NCBI RefSeq assembly: GCF_024160875.1
Contig: NZ_JAIULA010000013.1
Location: 1-64,000, forward strand
Origin: Ligilactobacillus ubinensis
GTDB lineage: Bacteria > Bacillota > Bacilli > Lactobacillales > Lactobacillaceae
Reading direction: 5' to 3'
DNA: 64,000 nt
Positions 7,827-15,901 of this stretch are shown here, piece by piece. Both the position numbers and the translations under genes were made by a program. The notes under the pieces are model-generated. The model was not told where the DNA came from. It saw only the letters and a list, made by a program, of their open reading frames with translations, and ran no database searches. Position 1 is the first letter of the stretch. Each line of letters starts with the position of its first letter.

Positions 7827-9257
7827 TTATAGAATATACTGTTGTTTTGTACTTTTTAACGTAGGTTTAGTAGCCAATGGATGAACAAGATTATTGATAC
7901 TTAAAAGTTCAGTAACGGTTTCTTTAGGTAATTTAACATCATTTTGTAGTAAAAAGCGGATTGATTTGTGAGACTTTAGTGATTTTTTGACTAATTTTGT
8001 TGCAGCAACATAGCCAATTTGTGGAGAAATGGCAGTAGCAATTCCTGCTGATTGTTCAACCATATCTAAACAACGCTTTTTATTAACAACTAAATCTTTA
8101 AGGCAATTTTCATTTAAGGTATCAAGCGCACCAGACAGCATTGAAGCTGATTCAAATAAATCATAGAACATTACGGGCTCAAATGCATTAAGCTCGAGTT
8201 GTCCGGCCTCAGAGGCAAGTGAAATAGTTGTATCATGACCAATTACTTGATATGCAACTTGAGTAACGACTTCTGGAATAACTGGATTGACTTTACCAGG
8301 CATGATTGATGAACCGGCTTGTTTTTTAGGTAATTGTAATTCAAACAATCCAGCTTGGGGGCCGCTACCTAAAAGCCGTAGATCATTGCAAATTTTAGAA
8401 AGACTAATTGCTAGACTTTTATATGCTGAAGAAAGTTGAACGTAGCAATCAGTATTTTGAACAGCATCACTTAGATCAAGGGCTTGTGTTAATGGTAAAT
8501 CAGTTAAGGAACTTAATTCTTTAATAGCATATGAGGCATAATTGCTTGTTGCAGTAAGTCCGGTCCCGATGGCAGTTCCACCTAAAGGAAGGCTTAATAA
8601 AGCATTACGTGCTTTTTCAATGCGAGATGTATCGCGTTTAAGAAGTGAATAATATGCATGAAATGTTTTCCCGAAAGTTGTTGGAACAGCATCTTCAAGT
8701 TGTGTCCGTCCCATTTTGACAGTCTCATGATGTTTGGTTGCAAGGTTAGATAAAGTAATACATAATTTGCTAAGATTGGTAAGCAATTTATCACTAAAAT
8801 CGATTAAAGCTAAATGACCAGCTGTAGGATAGACATCATTAGTAGATTGTGCCATATTGACGTCGTCATTTGGATGTACAAGTTGATACTTACCTTTAGT
8901 TGCGCCTAGAATTTCGCCAGCTCTATTAGCTATGACTTCGTTAACATTCATATTAGTGCTTGTACCGGCACCACCTTGAATTGCAGGTGTAATAAAATGA
9001 CTTGCATATTTAGAATAATCTACTAAAATTTCTTGACATGCTTGGAAGATAGCGCAATATTTAGTTTCACTAAGAGTACCAGTTTGGTGATTAGCAGTTG
9101 CAGCAGCTAATTTAACCAAAATCATCTTCTTGATTAGTAGCGGATTAACGGTAGCTTTTGTCACTGGAAAATTAGCAATTGCACGTACTGTATGAATACC
9201 ATAGTAGGCAGAGTCCGTAACACCTTGTTTACCGATAGAGTCTGTTTCAATTCTCAT
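7827..9257 (-). CDS. aspA: Aspartate ammonia-lyase
   Basis: Cytoplasmic homotetrameric enzyme of the fumarase/aspartase superfamily, splitting L-aspartate into fumarate and ammonia. The 476 residues include the N-terminal region RIETDSIG, the GGAGTSTNMNVNEVIANRA segment near 95-113, and the superfamily signature GSSIMPGKVNP near 315. GAGTSTNMNVNEV favours aspartase over class II fumarase, though the two are close. The start at 9257 is weakly supported by a GAGGC-like ribosome binding site. An Lrp-family gene lies 156 bases upstream on the same strand, suggesting amino-acid-responsive control. Confidence 0.85.
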   Translation of the reverse strand: MRIETDSIGKQGVTDSAYYGIHTVRAIANFPVTKATVNPLLIKKMILVKLAAATANHQTGTLSETKYCAIFQACQEILVDYSKYASHFITPAIQGGAGTSTNMNVNEVIANRAGEILGATKGKYQLVHPNDDVNMAQSTNDVYPTAGHLALIDFSDKLLTNLSKLCITLSNLATKHHETVKMGRTQLEDAVPTTFGKTFHAYYSLLKRDTSRIEKARNALLSLPLGGTAIGTGLTATSNYASYAIKELSSLTDLPLTQALDLSDAVQNTDCYVQLSSAYKSLAISLSKICNDLRLLGSGPQAGLFELQLPKKQAGSSIMPGKVNPVIPEVVTQVAYQVIGHDTTISLASEAGQLELNAFEPVMFYDLFESASMLSGALDTLNENCLKDLVVNKKRCLDMVEQSAGIATAISPQIGYVAATKLVKKSLKSHKSIRFLLQNDVKLPKETVTELLSINNLVHPLATKPTLKSTKQQYIL

Positions 9258-9286
9258 TATTATAAAGCCTCGCTTTGTTAATTTAG

Positions 9287-9298
9287 ATTACATGTAAT
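9287..9298. promoter_or_regulatory. Perfect 12-bp palindrome upstream of aspA
   Basis: ATTACATGTAAT lies 30 bases before the aspA start. It is a candidate operator for the adjacent Lrp-type regulator or another dimeric factor. Confidence 0.35.
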
Positions 9299-9413
9299 AA
9301 TTTATCACATATATTTTCGCTGTAAATACTTCAGAATAATTAGCATGATAAATAATGAAAGGAAGGTCTGATAGTTTGTTTTAATATTAAAAAACAGTTA
9401 CGGACTTACGAAA

Positions 9414-9854
9414 CTAAACTTCATTTAGATTAAGAGGACGTTCAGGGACGGGGGAAGAAAAAACGATTTGTGTCTGTGTTTCGCCAAAATGATGAATCTT
9501 GTTAATAAAATCATCTAGTTCTTTAGTTGTTTTGAAGTAACAAGTTATTATTTGAGAAAATTCACCAGTTACACAATCACATGCAACAACATTTGGAACA
9601 GTTTCTATATAAGGATAAAAGTTAGGCTTATCCTTAGGTGAGAGCTTCAAACTTACGAAGGATTTAATAGGATATCCAACAATATCATAATTTACCAAGG
9701 CACTATAATTGCGGATGAAGCCTTTTTGTTCTAGACGATTTAAGCGTGTAGAAACAGCTGGCGCAGAAATATAGCATAGTTCACTAAGTTTCTTCAAGGA
9801 AATACGCGCGTTTTGCTGGAGATTAGTCAAAATTTTTAAATCAATGTTATCCAT
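9414..9854 (-). CDS. Lrp/AsnC-family transcriptional regulator
   Basis: Amino-acid-sensing DNA-binding protein of 146 residues, the usual length. The N-terminal winged helix-turn-helix reads DLKILTNLQQNARISLKKLSEL and continues with the recognition helix SAPAVSTRLNRLEQKGFI. The C-terminal half is the ligand-binding RAM domain (VACDCVTGEFSQIITCYF). AGGAGTGA provides the ribosome binding site. Its own promoter region holds a 29-base perfect palindrome, consistent with autoregulation. The position upstream of aspA on the same strand suggests that aspartate catabolism is a target; this is inference. Confidence 0.9.
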   Translation of the reverse strand: MDNIDLKILTNLQQNARISLKKLSELCYISAPAVSTRLNRLEQKGFIRNYSALVNYDIVGYPIKSFVSLKLSPKDKPNFYPYIETVPNVVACDCVTGEFSQIITCYFKTTKELDDFINKIHHFGETQTQIVFSSPVPERPLNLNEV

Positions 9855-9874
9855 AAAAAGTCACTCCTTAATAT

Positions 9875-9903
9875 AATCTATGTTATTAAATATAACATAG
9901 ATT
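9875..9903. promoter_or_regulatory. 29-base palindrome upstream of the Lrp-type gene
   Basis: AATCTATGTTAT and ATAACATAGATT are perfect 12-bp inverted arms around TAAAT. It lies 21 bases upstream of the regulator's start, so it is a strong candidate autoregulatory operator. Confidence 0.65.
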
Positions 9904-10054
9904 GATGAGAGTTTTTTATTTAAGAAAAAGATATTTTATATGATAAGAATATTTACGTATAGTTTTATAACATTACTATTCAAAAGGGAACCTTTGTAAT
10001 AAAATGAAAGGCAAGTAGTAATCTTTAGATAATCGAATCGGAAAGGGTTAATTG

Positions 10055-11341
10055 ATGGATACAACGTTGTTTATAATAGCTATGGCAATTACCGAATTGA
10101 TCACATTTCGGATGCTGAGTGAAATAAAGCTAAATTGGTTTTATACAATGATATTTTTAGTGGCAGTTATAGCTTTACCAATGGGGATACCAGATTATGG
10201 CAATACCTTAGTAATTGGTGCAATTTTTATAATTGTCTTACTTAATGATAGAAAAGAACGACAGCAAAGCATTGCAGCATATCTTTTTTATAGTATGTAT
10301 ACTAAGTTAAGCATGATGCTTTTTTTAGAGGTCGTTTTTTATATTGAGATTGAACTATTAGGATTAACCAGTTGGACTAATGTCAATGATTGGTGGGGCT
10401 TAGGCAATACTATAGTGGTTTTATTAATGCAGATTTTTGTTATAAAAACTGTTAAAACGGATTTAGACTTTTTACGCAGTGAGTATAAATTACAACATTC
10501 ATATGTTCTATTTACGTTAGATGGTTTAATGGTAGCATATTTGATTTGGTCATTACCGATTGTTAAGATCCCAGATAAAATAAATGATAATATTATTTTT
10601 GAATTTGGGCTTTTAGCGGTATTCTTATCGTGTTGGATTTATCTTCATTATAATAATATCTTATATAAAAAAAGACAGATTAAAGAAATGGAGCAACGTG
10701 AGTTAGCTAATTTAGTAGAGTATACACAAAAAATTGAAACGTTATATTCGGAGTTAAGGCATTTTAGACATGATTATTTAAATGTTTTAGCGGGGTTAGA
10801 TGCAGCGCTTAAAAATCAAAGCTTATCAGAAGTAAAACAAATCTATGACGACGTTTTAATGTCTTCTAAAAAAGAGATAACTAAGAATAAATATAGTTTA
10901 GGTGCATTGAGCAATTTAGACGATGAAGCTTTGAAGGGATTAGTATCCAGCAAATTAATTCCAGCTGTTGAAGCGGGAGTGAAAATCGAAGTTGAAGTAC
11001 TTGATGAAATAAAAAATACAACACTAACAACACTTGATCTAGTTAGAATAGTAGGTGTTTTCCTAGATAATGCGTTGGAAGCAACTCTTAAAACATCTGA
11101 AGCGTGGATAAAATTCAGTTATTTTGAAGTTGATACGGTACAACATCTGATTGTTGAAAATAGTATTGCTCAAACAAAGATAAGTATTGATGAAATTTTT
11201 GAAGAAGGGCAGACAACCAAAGGAGATGGCCATGGGATGGGATTAGCAAACGTTAAAAATATTCTTGCTAAGTATCCCCAAGCACACTTAGTTACAGATA
11301 TGAATGAAAATAAATTTAGACAGGATTTGATTCTTATATGA
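10055..11341 (+). CDS. Sensor histidine kinase, AgrC/ComD-like (GHKL family)
   Basis: Membrane histidine kinase of 428 residues of the type that senses peptide pheromones. About six hydrophobic segments fill residues 1-205, followed by a coiled-coil linker. The phosphoacceptor region FRHDYLN lies near 237-242, the ATPase N box LDNALEA near 337 and the glycine box GHGMGLANV near 390. I use ATG 10055, 8 bases after GAAAGGG. It overlaps the response regulator gene by 4 bases, which implies translational coupling. No pheromone precursor, processing transporter or AgrB-like gene is visible nearby. Confidence 0.9.
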   Translation: MDTTLFIIAMAITELITFRMLSEIKLNWFYTMIFLVAVIALPMGIPDYGNTLVIGAIFIIVLLNDRKERQQSIAAYLFYSMYTKLSMMLFLEVVFYIEIELLGLTSWTNVNDWWGLGNTIVVLLMQIFVIKTVKTDLDFLRSEYKLQHSYVLFTLDGLMVAYLIWSLPIVKIPDKINDNIIFEFGLLAVFLSCWIYLHYNNILYKKRQIKEMEQRELANLVEYTQKIETLYSELRHFRHDYLNVLAGLDAALKNQSLSEVKQIYDDVLMSSKKEITKNKYSLGALSNLDDEALKGLVSSKLIPAVEAGVKIEVEVLDEIKNTTLTTLDLVRIVGVFLDNALEATLKTSEAWIKFSYFEVDTVQHLIVENSIAQTKISIDEIFEEGQTTKGDGHGMGLANVKNILAKYPQAHLVTDMNENKFRQDLILI

Positions 11342-12072
11342 ATATTGTTATTTTGGAAGATAATCTTTTACAACAACAAAGAATGGTGCGTGTGATTAAC
11401 GAAATTGTAGCAGAAAGAAAATGGGAACAAGTACATATACAAACATTTTCTAATGGGACAAGATTACTTAACTCTTTTCCGTTAGCAAGCCCGCAAAATA
11501 TTTATTTTTTGGATATTCAGGTGCAAAATAATGATAGAGGCGGACTTGAAGTGGCAAAGAAAATTCGAGCAGCAGATGCATATGCTGCGATTGTTTTTGT
11601 GACCACACATTCAGAGTTTTTAAAAACGACATTTGAATATAAAGTTTCAGCCTTGGATTTTATTGCAAAAGAAGATGAGGATAAGTTCAAACAAGAAATA
11701 GCAGTGTGTTTAAGTCACGTGAAAAAACAAGAGCTAGCTGATTCAAAGGAAGTATTTCATTTAGAGTCACGCTATGCTGATATTACATTACCCTTTGCAA
11801 GCATTTATTATTTTGAAGTTGAACCTGGAAGTCATCGTGTGACAATCCGAGCACATAAGCGTAGATTAGAGTTTTATGGAAGTTTAAGGGAAATTGAAGG
11901 CCAAGATGAACGTTTTTATCGAGTGCATCGTGGAATAATTGTTAATTTGCAAAATGTTAGAGGAATAGATAAAAGTAATAATTTGGTACTATTTGATGAG
12001 GGTGTTAGTTGTGCAATTTCACGACGCAAGGTGCGTAGTTTAAGTAAGATATTGGCTAAGTGTCATGAATAA
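11338..12072 (+). CDS. LytTR-type response regulator, AgrA/ComE-like
   Basis: Cytoplasmic transcription regulator of 244 residues, partner of the upstream kinase. The receiver domain has the acidic pocket (ILEDN near 4-8), the phosphoacceptor aspartate in FLDIQV near residue 58, and a following T-T-H segment. The C-terminal LytTR DNA-binding domain (about 138-240) contains IYYFEVEPGSHRVTI and RVHRGIIVNLQNV. Proteins of this type bind paired direct repeats upstream of bacteriocin or virulence genes. The downstream small membrane protein and immunity-like gene are its likely regulon. Confidence 0.92.
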   Translation: MNIVILEDNLLQQQRMVRVINEIVAERKWEQVHIQTFSNGTRLLNSFPLASPQNIYFLDIQVQNNDRGGLEVAKKIRAADAYAAIVFVTTHSEFLKTTFEYKVSALDFIAKEDEDKFKQEIAVCLSHVKKQELADSKEVFHLESRYADITLPFASIYYFEVEPGSHRVTIRAHKRRLEFYGSLREIEGQDERFYRVHRGIIVNLQNVRGIDKSNNLVLFDEGVSCAISRRKVRSLSKILAKCHE

Positions 12073-12239
12073 ACCAGTCAGGCTGTTTGACCAACCGTTT
12101 ATGCTGTAGAGCTTAACAAATTAGAAAAAGAAGTGGATAATAATTAGAAAATACTATAGAAATGTTAAAGTTAATAAACTAATTAGTAGTTTTTGAGCTA
12201 TATCGGCTGATGTTTTGAAAATATAACGGGGGTCATTGA

Positions 12240-12491
12240 ATGTTGCAAAATATAAAAATGAAGCAAACCATTAAGAAGATAGATACTTTGTTAGACATTA
12301 TCGTTATTCTTTTGATGGTAATTTATTTATTTAACAGACAGCTTTTTAGCGTTTGGTTTATCTATTTTTTATGGGGCGTAAAATTTATTCTTACATTATG
12401 TACAGCAAAATCCAATGATTTATTGATAGCTATATCTCAAGATGGGTTGGTTATACTAGTATTTATTGCTTTTATTTATGCTTTCCATTAA
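12240..12491 (+). CDS. Small membrane protein, 83 aa, beside bacteriocin-type regulators
   Basis: Unrecognised protein with three predicted membrane segments (about 17-32, 36-55 and 63-82) and a basic N-terminus. It starts at ATG 12240, 8-12 bases after a GGGGGT ribosome binding site; ATG 12258 is an alternative. It lies 22 bases before the immunity-like gene and appears cotranscribed with it. The context suggests a bacteriocin-locus accessory or immunity membrane protein. The sequence has no double-glycine leader, so it is not a class II bacteriocin precursor. Confidence 0.6.
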   Translation: MLQNIKMKQTIKKIDTLLDIIVILLMVIYLFNRQLFSVWFIYFLWGVKFILTLCTAKSNDLLIAISQDGLVILVFIAFIYAFH

Positions 12492-12512
12492 GCTGTAATT
12501 AGAGGTGAGGGC

Positions 12513-12809
12513 ATGAAAAGTCGAAAATATATAGCAGAGACGGCAGTGGCATTGATTGATTCTTTTGATAAGTTAGCACCACAAAATAAAGAAATCCAAC
12601 AATTGACAACTTATGCACAAAAAAAATTAGCTGCAAGGCAAACAGCACCACAAAATATTTTTGAAAAAATAATCCCTTTGATTTATAAAGTAATCCAACA
12701 ACAAAATTTAAATTTAAGTCCTGAGGCTTTTAAAGTTTTGAAGCAAATGGAAATTTTAGCGCGTGAGAAAACTATTTTACCTTTTAAAAGATATGATCCA
12801 TGGGACTGA
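12513..12809 (+). CDS. Bacteriocin immunity-like protein (enterocin A/pediocin immunity type)
   Basis: Soluble helical protein of 98 residues. Length, basic charge and a predicted four-helix pattern (ETAVALIDSFDKL, NKEIQQLTTYAQKKLA, FEKIIPLIYKVIQQQNL, SPEAFKVLKQMEILARE) match immunity proteins for pediocin-like class IIa bacteriocins, which protect cells by binding the bacteriocin-occupied mannose PTS. GAGGTGAG gives a strong ribosome binding site. No bacteriocin structural gene is present, so it may give cross-immunity to competitors' bacteriocins. Family assignment is by pattern only; a tail with FKRYDPWD is unusual. Confidence 0.65.
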   Translation: MKSRKYIAETAVALIDSFDKLAPQNKEIQQLTTYAQKKLAARQTAPQNIFEKIIPLIYKVIQQQNLNLSPEAFKVLKQMEILAREKTILPFKRYDPWD

Positions 12810-12825
12810 ATGGTGATAAAAGTAT

Positions 12826-12886
12826 AAGATGGCAAAAACCTAGATATCAGATTTTTTTGATATACAGATTCTTGCCATCTTTATTT
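12826..12886 (+). terminator. Terminator after the immunity-like gene
   Basis: AAGATGGCAA at 12826-12835 pairs with TTGCCATCTT at 12872-12881, with an inner ATATCA/TGATAT stem, followed by a TTTATTTT tract. Confidence 0.75.
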
Positions 12887-12933
12887 TAGTTTTGAAGTTA
12901 TATTTAATGGAAAATAGGACTGAATTTTAAATT

Positions 12934-12946
12934 AAAGTTCGTTAAT
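12934..12946 (-). promoter_or_regulatory. Candidate PurR box 1 upstream of purA
   Basis: The minus strand reads ATTAACGAACTTT, one mismatch from the lactic-acid-bacterial PurBox AWWWCCGAACWWT. A second candidate lies at 12975-12987. Spacing differs from well-studied paired boxes, so confidence is low. Confidence 0.3.
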
Positions 12947-12974
12947 TTTAAATTTATTAAGAATCATCACTATA

Positions 12975-12987
12975 AATATTCGGATTT
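12975..12987 (-). promoter_or_regulatory. Candidate PurR box 2 upstream of purA
   Basis: The minus strand reads AAATCCGAATATT, one mismatch from AWWWCCGAACWWT. It lies just upstream of the predicted purA -35 box. Confidence 0.35.
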
Positions 12988-12990
12988 TAC

Positions 12991-13019
12991 TTGAATATAA
13001 AACGATGATTTGCTACAAT
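12991..13019 (+). promoter_or_regulatory. Predicted purA promoter
   Basis: TTGAAT and TACAAT with a 17-base spacer, about 80 bases before the start codon. Confidence 0.6.
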
Positions 13020-13099
13020 GAGCAAGGTGCTAAAAGTGTTTTATTACTTTTGGAAAGTTCTTAAAGTGTAGTAGACATAAATTAATGAGGTGAAGACAA

Positions 13100-14392
13100 A
13101 TGTCATCAGTAGTAGTTGTAGGTAGTCAATGGGGCGATGAAGGAAAAGGGAAAATTACAGATTTTCTAAGTCGTGATGCAGAAGTTATTGCTCGCTATCA
13201 AGGGGGAGATAATGCAGGGCACACAATTGTGTTTAATGGAGAAACATTCAAGCTGCGTTTGATTCCATCTGGAATTTTTTATGCTGAAAAGATTAGTGTC
13301 ATCGGTAATGGAGTAGTGCTAAACCCTAAATCTTTAGTCAGCGAATTGGAATATCTAACCAATAAGGGTGTATCAACTGCAAACCTACGAATTTCAGATC
13401 GTGCGCATGTTATCTTACCTTATCATATTGTATTAGACGGATTGCAAGAAAAATCAAAAAAAGGAAACAAGATTGGAACAACGAACAAGGGAATCGGACC
13501 TGCTTATATGGATAAAGCTTCGCGGGTAGGGATTCGTGTTGCTGATTTACTTGATCGTGAAATATTTGAAGAAAAACTACGAACAAATTTAGAAGAAAAA
13601 AATCGGTTGTTTGAAAAATTTTATGATGCAGAACCACTTAAATTCGAAGATATTTTTGAAGCCTATTATGAATACGGGCAGAGTTTTAAGGATTATGTAA
13701 CTGATACATCAGTTGTATTAAATGAAGCACTTGATGCAGGTAAGCGAGTATTATTCGAAGGTGCACAAGGAGTAATGTTAGATATTGATCATGGGACTTA
13801 TCCTTTTGTCACCTCATCTAATCCAGTTGCCGGTGGAGTAACAATAGGTAGTGGCGTTGGACCATCAAAGATTGATAAGGTGGTTGGAGCATGTAAAGCT
13901 TATACTTCCCGTGTAGGAGATGGACCTTTTCCAACAGAATTATTTGATGCAGTTGGCGATAGAATTAGAGAAGTTGGTCATGAGTATGGAACAGTAACAA
14001 AGCGTCCTCGTCGGATTGGGTGGTTTGATAGCGTAGTTATGCGTCATTCAAAGCGTGTGTCAGGATTAACTAATCTATGTTTAAATTGTTTAGATGTTTT
14101 AACAGGATTAGATGAAATTAAGATATGTACAGCATATAAACTTGATGGACAAGAAATTTATCATTATCCTGCTAGTCTAAAAGAATTGGCTAATTGTCAA
14201 CCTGTATATGAAACATTACCAGGTTGGACAGAAGATATAACGGGTTGTCATACACTAGAAGAGTTACCCGTGAATGCGCGTAACTATATTCATCGAGTTC
14301 AAGACTTAGTGGGAGTAAAAGTATCCACTTTTTCTGTTGGACCCGATCGTGAACAAACAAATGTCTTAGACAATGTATGGGCACATATCTAA
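13100..14392 (+). CDS. purA: Adenylosuccinate synthetase
   Basis: Homodimeric enzyme that joins IMP and aspartate, using GTP, to form adenylosuccinate, the first step from IMP to AMP. At 430 residues it has family length. The N-terminal GTP-binding motif [11 protein letters not shown] and NAGHTI are present, as are [11 protein letters not shown] near 130 and [20 protein letters not shown] near 220. GAGGTGAAG precedes the ATG. It is monocistronic, with its own promoter and a terminator at 14412-14444, and possible PurR boxes upstream. Confidence 0.98.
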   Translation: MSSVVVVGSQWGDEGKGKITDFLSRDAEVIARYQGGDNAGHTIVFNGETFKLRLIPSGIFYAEKISVIGNGVVLNPKSLVSELEYLTNKGVSTANLRISDRAHVILPYHIVLDGLQEKSKKGNKIGTTNKGIGPAYMDKASRVGIRVADLLDREIFEEKLRTNLEEKNRLFEKFYDAEPLKFEDIFEAYYEYGQSFKDYVTDTSVVLNEALDAGKRVLFEGAQGVMLDIDHGTYPFVTSSNPVAGGVTIGSGVGPSKIDKVVGACKAYTSRVGDGPFPTELFDAVGDRIREVGHEYGTVTKRPRRIGWFDSVVMRHSKRVSGLTNLCLNCLDVLTGLDEIKICTAYKLDGQEIYHYPASLKELANCQPVYETLPGWTEDITGCHTLEELPVNARNYIHRVQDLVGVKVSTFSVGPDREQTNVLDNVWAHI

Positions 14393-14411
14393 ATTAAAAT
14401 ATGATAATATG

Positions 14412-14444
14412 AAAAGCTAGGGAGAAACACTCTCAGCTTTTTTT
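14412..14444 (+). terminator. purA terminator
   Basis: AAAAGCT plus GGGAG pairs with CTCTC plus AGCTTTT around AAACA, ending in a long T-run. Confidence 0.85.
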
Positions 14445-14889
14445 GTGCTATCAAAACTATTAGTTGCATAATTATTATATTATACATAGTAGTGATAAAA
14501 TTTAGGGAGCTTTTTAACGTAAAGCTAGTTTTAAATAAAAAAATAGAAGTTTAAAAATTATAAGATAATATAATTTTTTTAATTCATTTAGGTGAAAGTT
14601 AATATGTAGGTATTTAGTTAGTAATATGCATCTAAAATGTATATTTGCAAATTTAAAAGCAGAAAAAAATTTTTTTAGGCAATAGAAGCTTGCTGCAATG
14701 CATTTATTTCAAATATATTTATTTTTTTAACAATATTAGTACTTTTCTTTTACTTAAAAGCGCGCTAAAATATAAAAGTAGTCATTATTAAGAACGTACG
14801 TTTGATAGGATTGGGGTTAGTTTTTAATTCTTATTCAAACGAGATATTGCGGCAAATTGATATATACTAGGAATAGGGAGACGATATAA
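14445..14889. other. AT-rich intergenic region, 445 bases
   Basis: No open frame with a ribosome binding site is seen in this stretch. The only structured sequence I can point to is the palindrome AACGTACGTT at 14793-14802. The promoter of the 37-residue gene must lie near its right end, but its boxes are not clear. Confidence 0.4.
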
Positions 14890-15003
14890 ATGGCAATTTC
14901 ATTGGAAGATTCAACGGAAGACCTTGTCGAACAAGTAATGTCAGAAAAAAAATGCAGTTATGAAGAGGCAATAAAGCTCTTACTGGAATTAACGCAGGAC
15001 TAG
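14890..15003 (+). CDS. Microprotein of 37 aa, unknown function
   Basis: Short frame ATG 14890 to TAG 15003 with a good ribosome binding site (TAGGGAGA, about 8 bases upstream) and its own strong terminator right after it. The product is acidic and amphipathic: MAISLEDSTEDLVEQVMSEK, then a helix containing YEEAIKLLLEL. Two predicted helices of this shape resemble small ubiquitin-associated-like or adaptor peptides, but I do not recognise a family. Isolated position, ribosome binding site and terminator together make translation plausible. Confidence 0.6.
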   Translation: MAISLEDSTEDLVEQVMSEKKCSYEEAIKLLLELTQD

Positions 15004-15033
15004 AACGTCATTTGTTTAGATAATATCTAGAAA

Positions 15034-15089
15034 AAAATAGCTCAAGAAAAGTTTGGTGAAGGTTCGCTTGATTTTTCTCGAGCTATTTT
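15034..15089. terminator. Bidirectional terminator between the microprotein and thioesterase genes
   Basis: The 17-base arms 15034-15050 and 15073-15089 pair with one mismatch, with A/T-runs on both sides. It serves two convergent genes. Confidence 0.85.
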
Positions 15090-15097
15090 ATATTAAG

Positions 15098-15613
15098 TTA
15101 GTGAATGTCCCATGGGTGTTGCAATGATAAATTACGTTGGAAATCTTTTTGTTTTAAATAAGCAGCTTGACGTGCTTTTTTACGGGAGATGTAGCCTGAA
15201 CAAATTAGTTTTTCTTCAGCGGTAACAGGAACGATATCGCCTAGAATAACCTTTTTATCTGGAACAACAAAAGTAAGAAAAGCAGTTGAACCAAGATAGC
15301 GTTCACCTGTATCAAGATGTTCACCGATGATTTTAGCAAAAACTTCAATGGATCTTGTTCCTGCACCGGTTACATAAGTTTCTATACAAAATGAATCGTT
15401 AAGTACAAAGGGTGCAATAAAATTTAATTCATCCAAAGAAGCAGTAACGGTATCAGCTCGACCTAAACGAGAAGCAGAAATCGAAGCTGTTCCATCTAAA
15501 ATCTCTAACAGTCTTCCGCCGTAAACGGTCCCATGTTCGTTCAAATCACTAGCCAAGACACGATGACTTGTTATGGCTAAAGTGTCACGGCAAGTTAATT
15601 CTTTTTTAGACAT
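15098..15613 (-). CDS. Acyl-CoA thioesterase, hotdog fold (YkhA/YciA type)
   Basis: Cytoplasmic hydrolase of acyl-CoA thioesters, 171 residues. The N-terminal half contains the hotdog helix region HGTVYGGRLLEILDGTASISA, with the conserved Asn/Asp surroundings of this family, followed by DTVTASLDELNFIAPF and ETYVTGAGTRSIEVFAKI. The latter is typical of the YkhA/BACH group. GGAGG lies about 10 bases before ATG 15613 on the minus strand. The physiological substrate is unknown; such enzymes usually act on a broad range of chain lengths. Confidence 0.85.
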   Translation of the reverse strand: MSKKELTCRDTLAITSHRVLASDLNEHGTVYGGRLLEILDGTASISASRLGRADTVTASLDELNFIAPFVLNDSFCIETYVTGAGTRSIEVFAKIIGEHLDTGERYLGSTAFLTFVVPDKKVILGDIVPVTAEEKLICSGYISRKKARQAAYLKQKDFQRNLSLQHPWDIH

Positions 15614-15810
15614 AATAGTATAAAACCTCCTATATACAATTAGAAAACAAGATACCTAGTAATTTTGTTTAGTTCAAGTTTAGCAAATCCAAAAGGTAAA
15701 AGGCTAGTTCTTTTAAAAAAATATATTTTAGCTTACATAATAATATCTTAATTATAATAATTTATTGGTTAAAAGCGATATCATGATAGCAAATAAGATT
15801 TCAGTGTGTA

Positions 15811-15828
15811 TTTACAAACGTTCGTAAA
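15811..15828. promoter_or_regulatory. Imperfect palindrome overlapping the nupC promoter
   Basis: TTTACAAACGTTCGTAAA is an 18-base palindrome with one mismatched pair. It covers the -35 box TTTACA and the spacer, so a repressor bound here would block transcription. Confidence 0.5.
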
Positions 15829-15839
15829 CTCTATATACT
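15811..15839 (+). promoter_or_regulatory. Predicted promoter of the nucleoside transporter gene
   Basis: TTTACA and TATACT with a 17-base spacer, about 60 bases before the start codon. Confidence 0.55.
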
Positions 15840-15901
15840 AGAAAAAGTTTATATGTCTTTAAGAAATATTTCATTGTTTAATTTTTTTAGGAGGTATTAT
15901 T

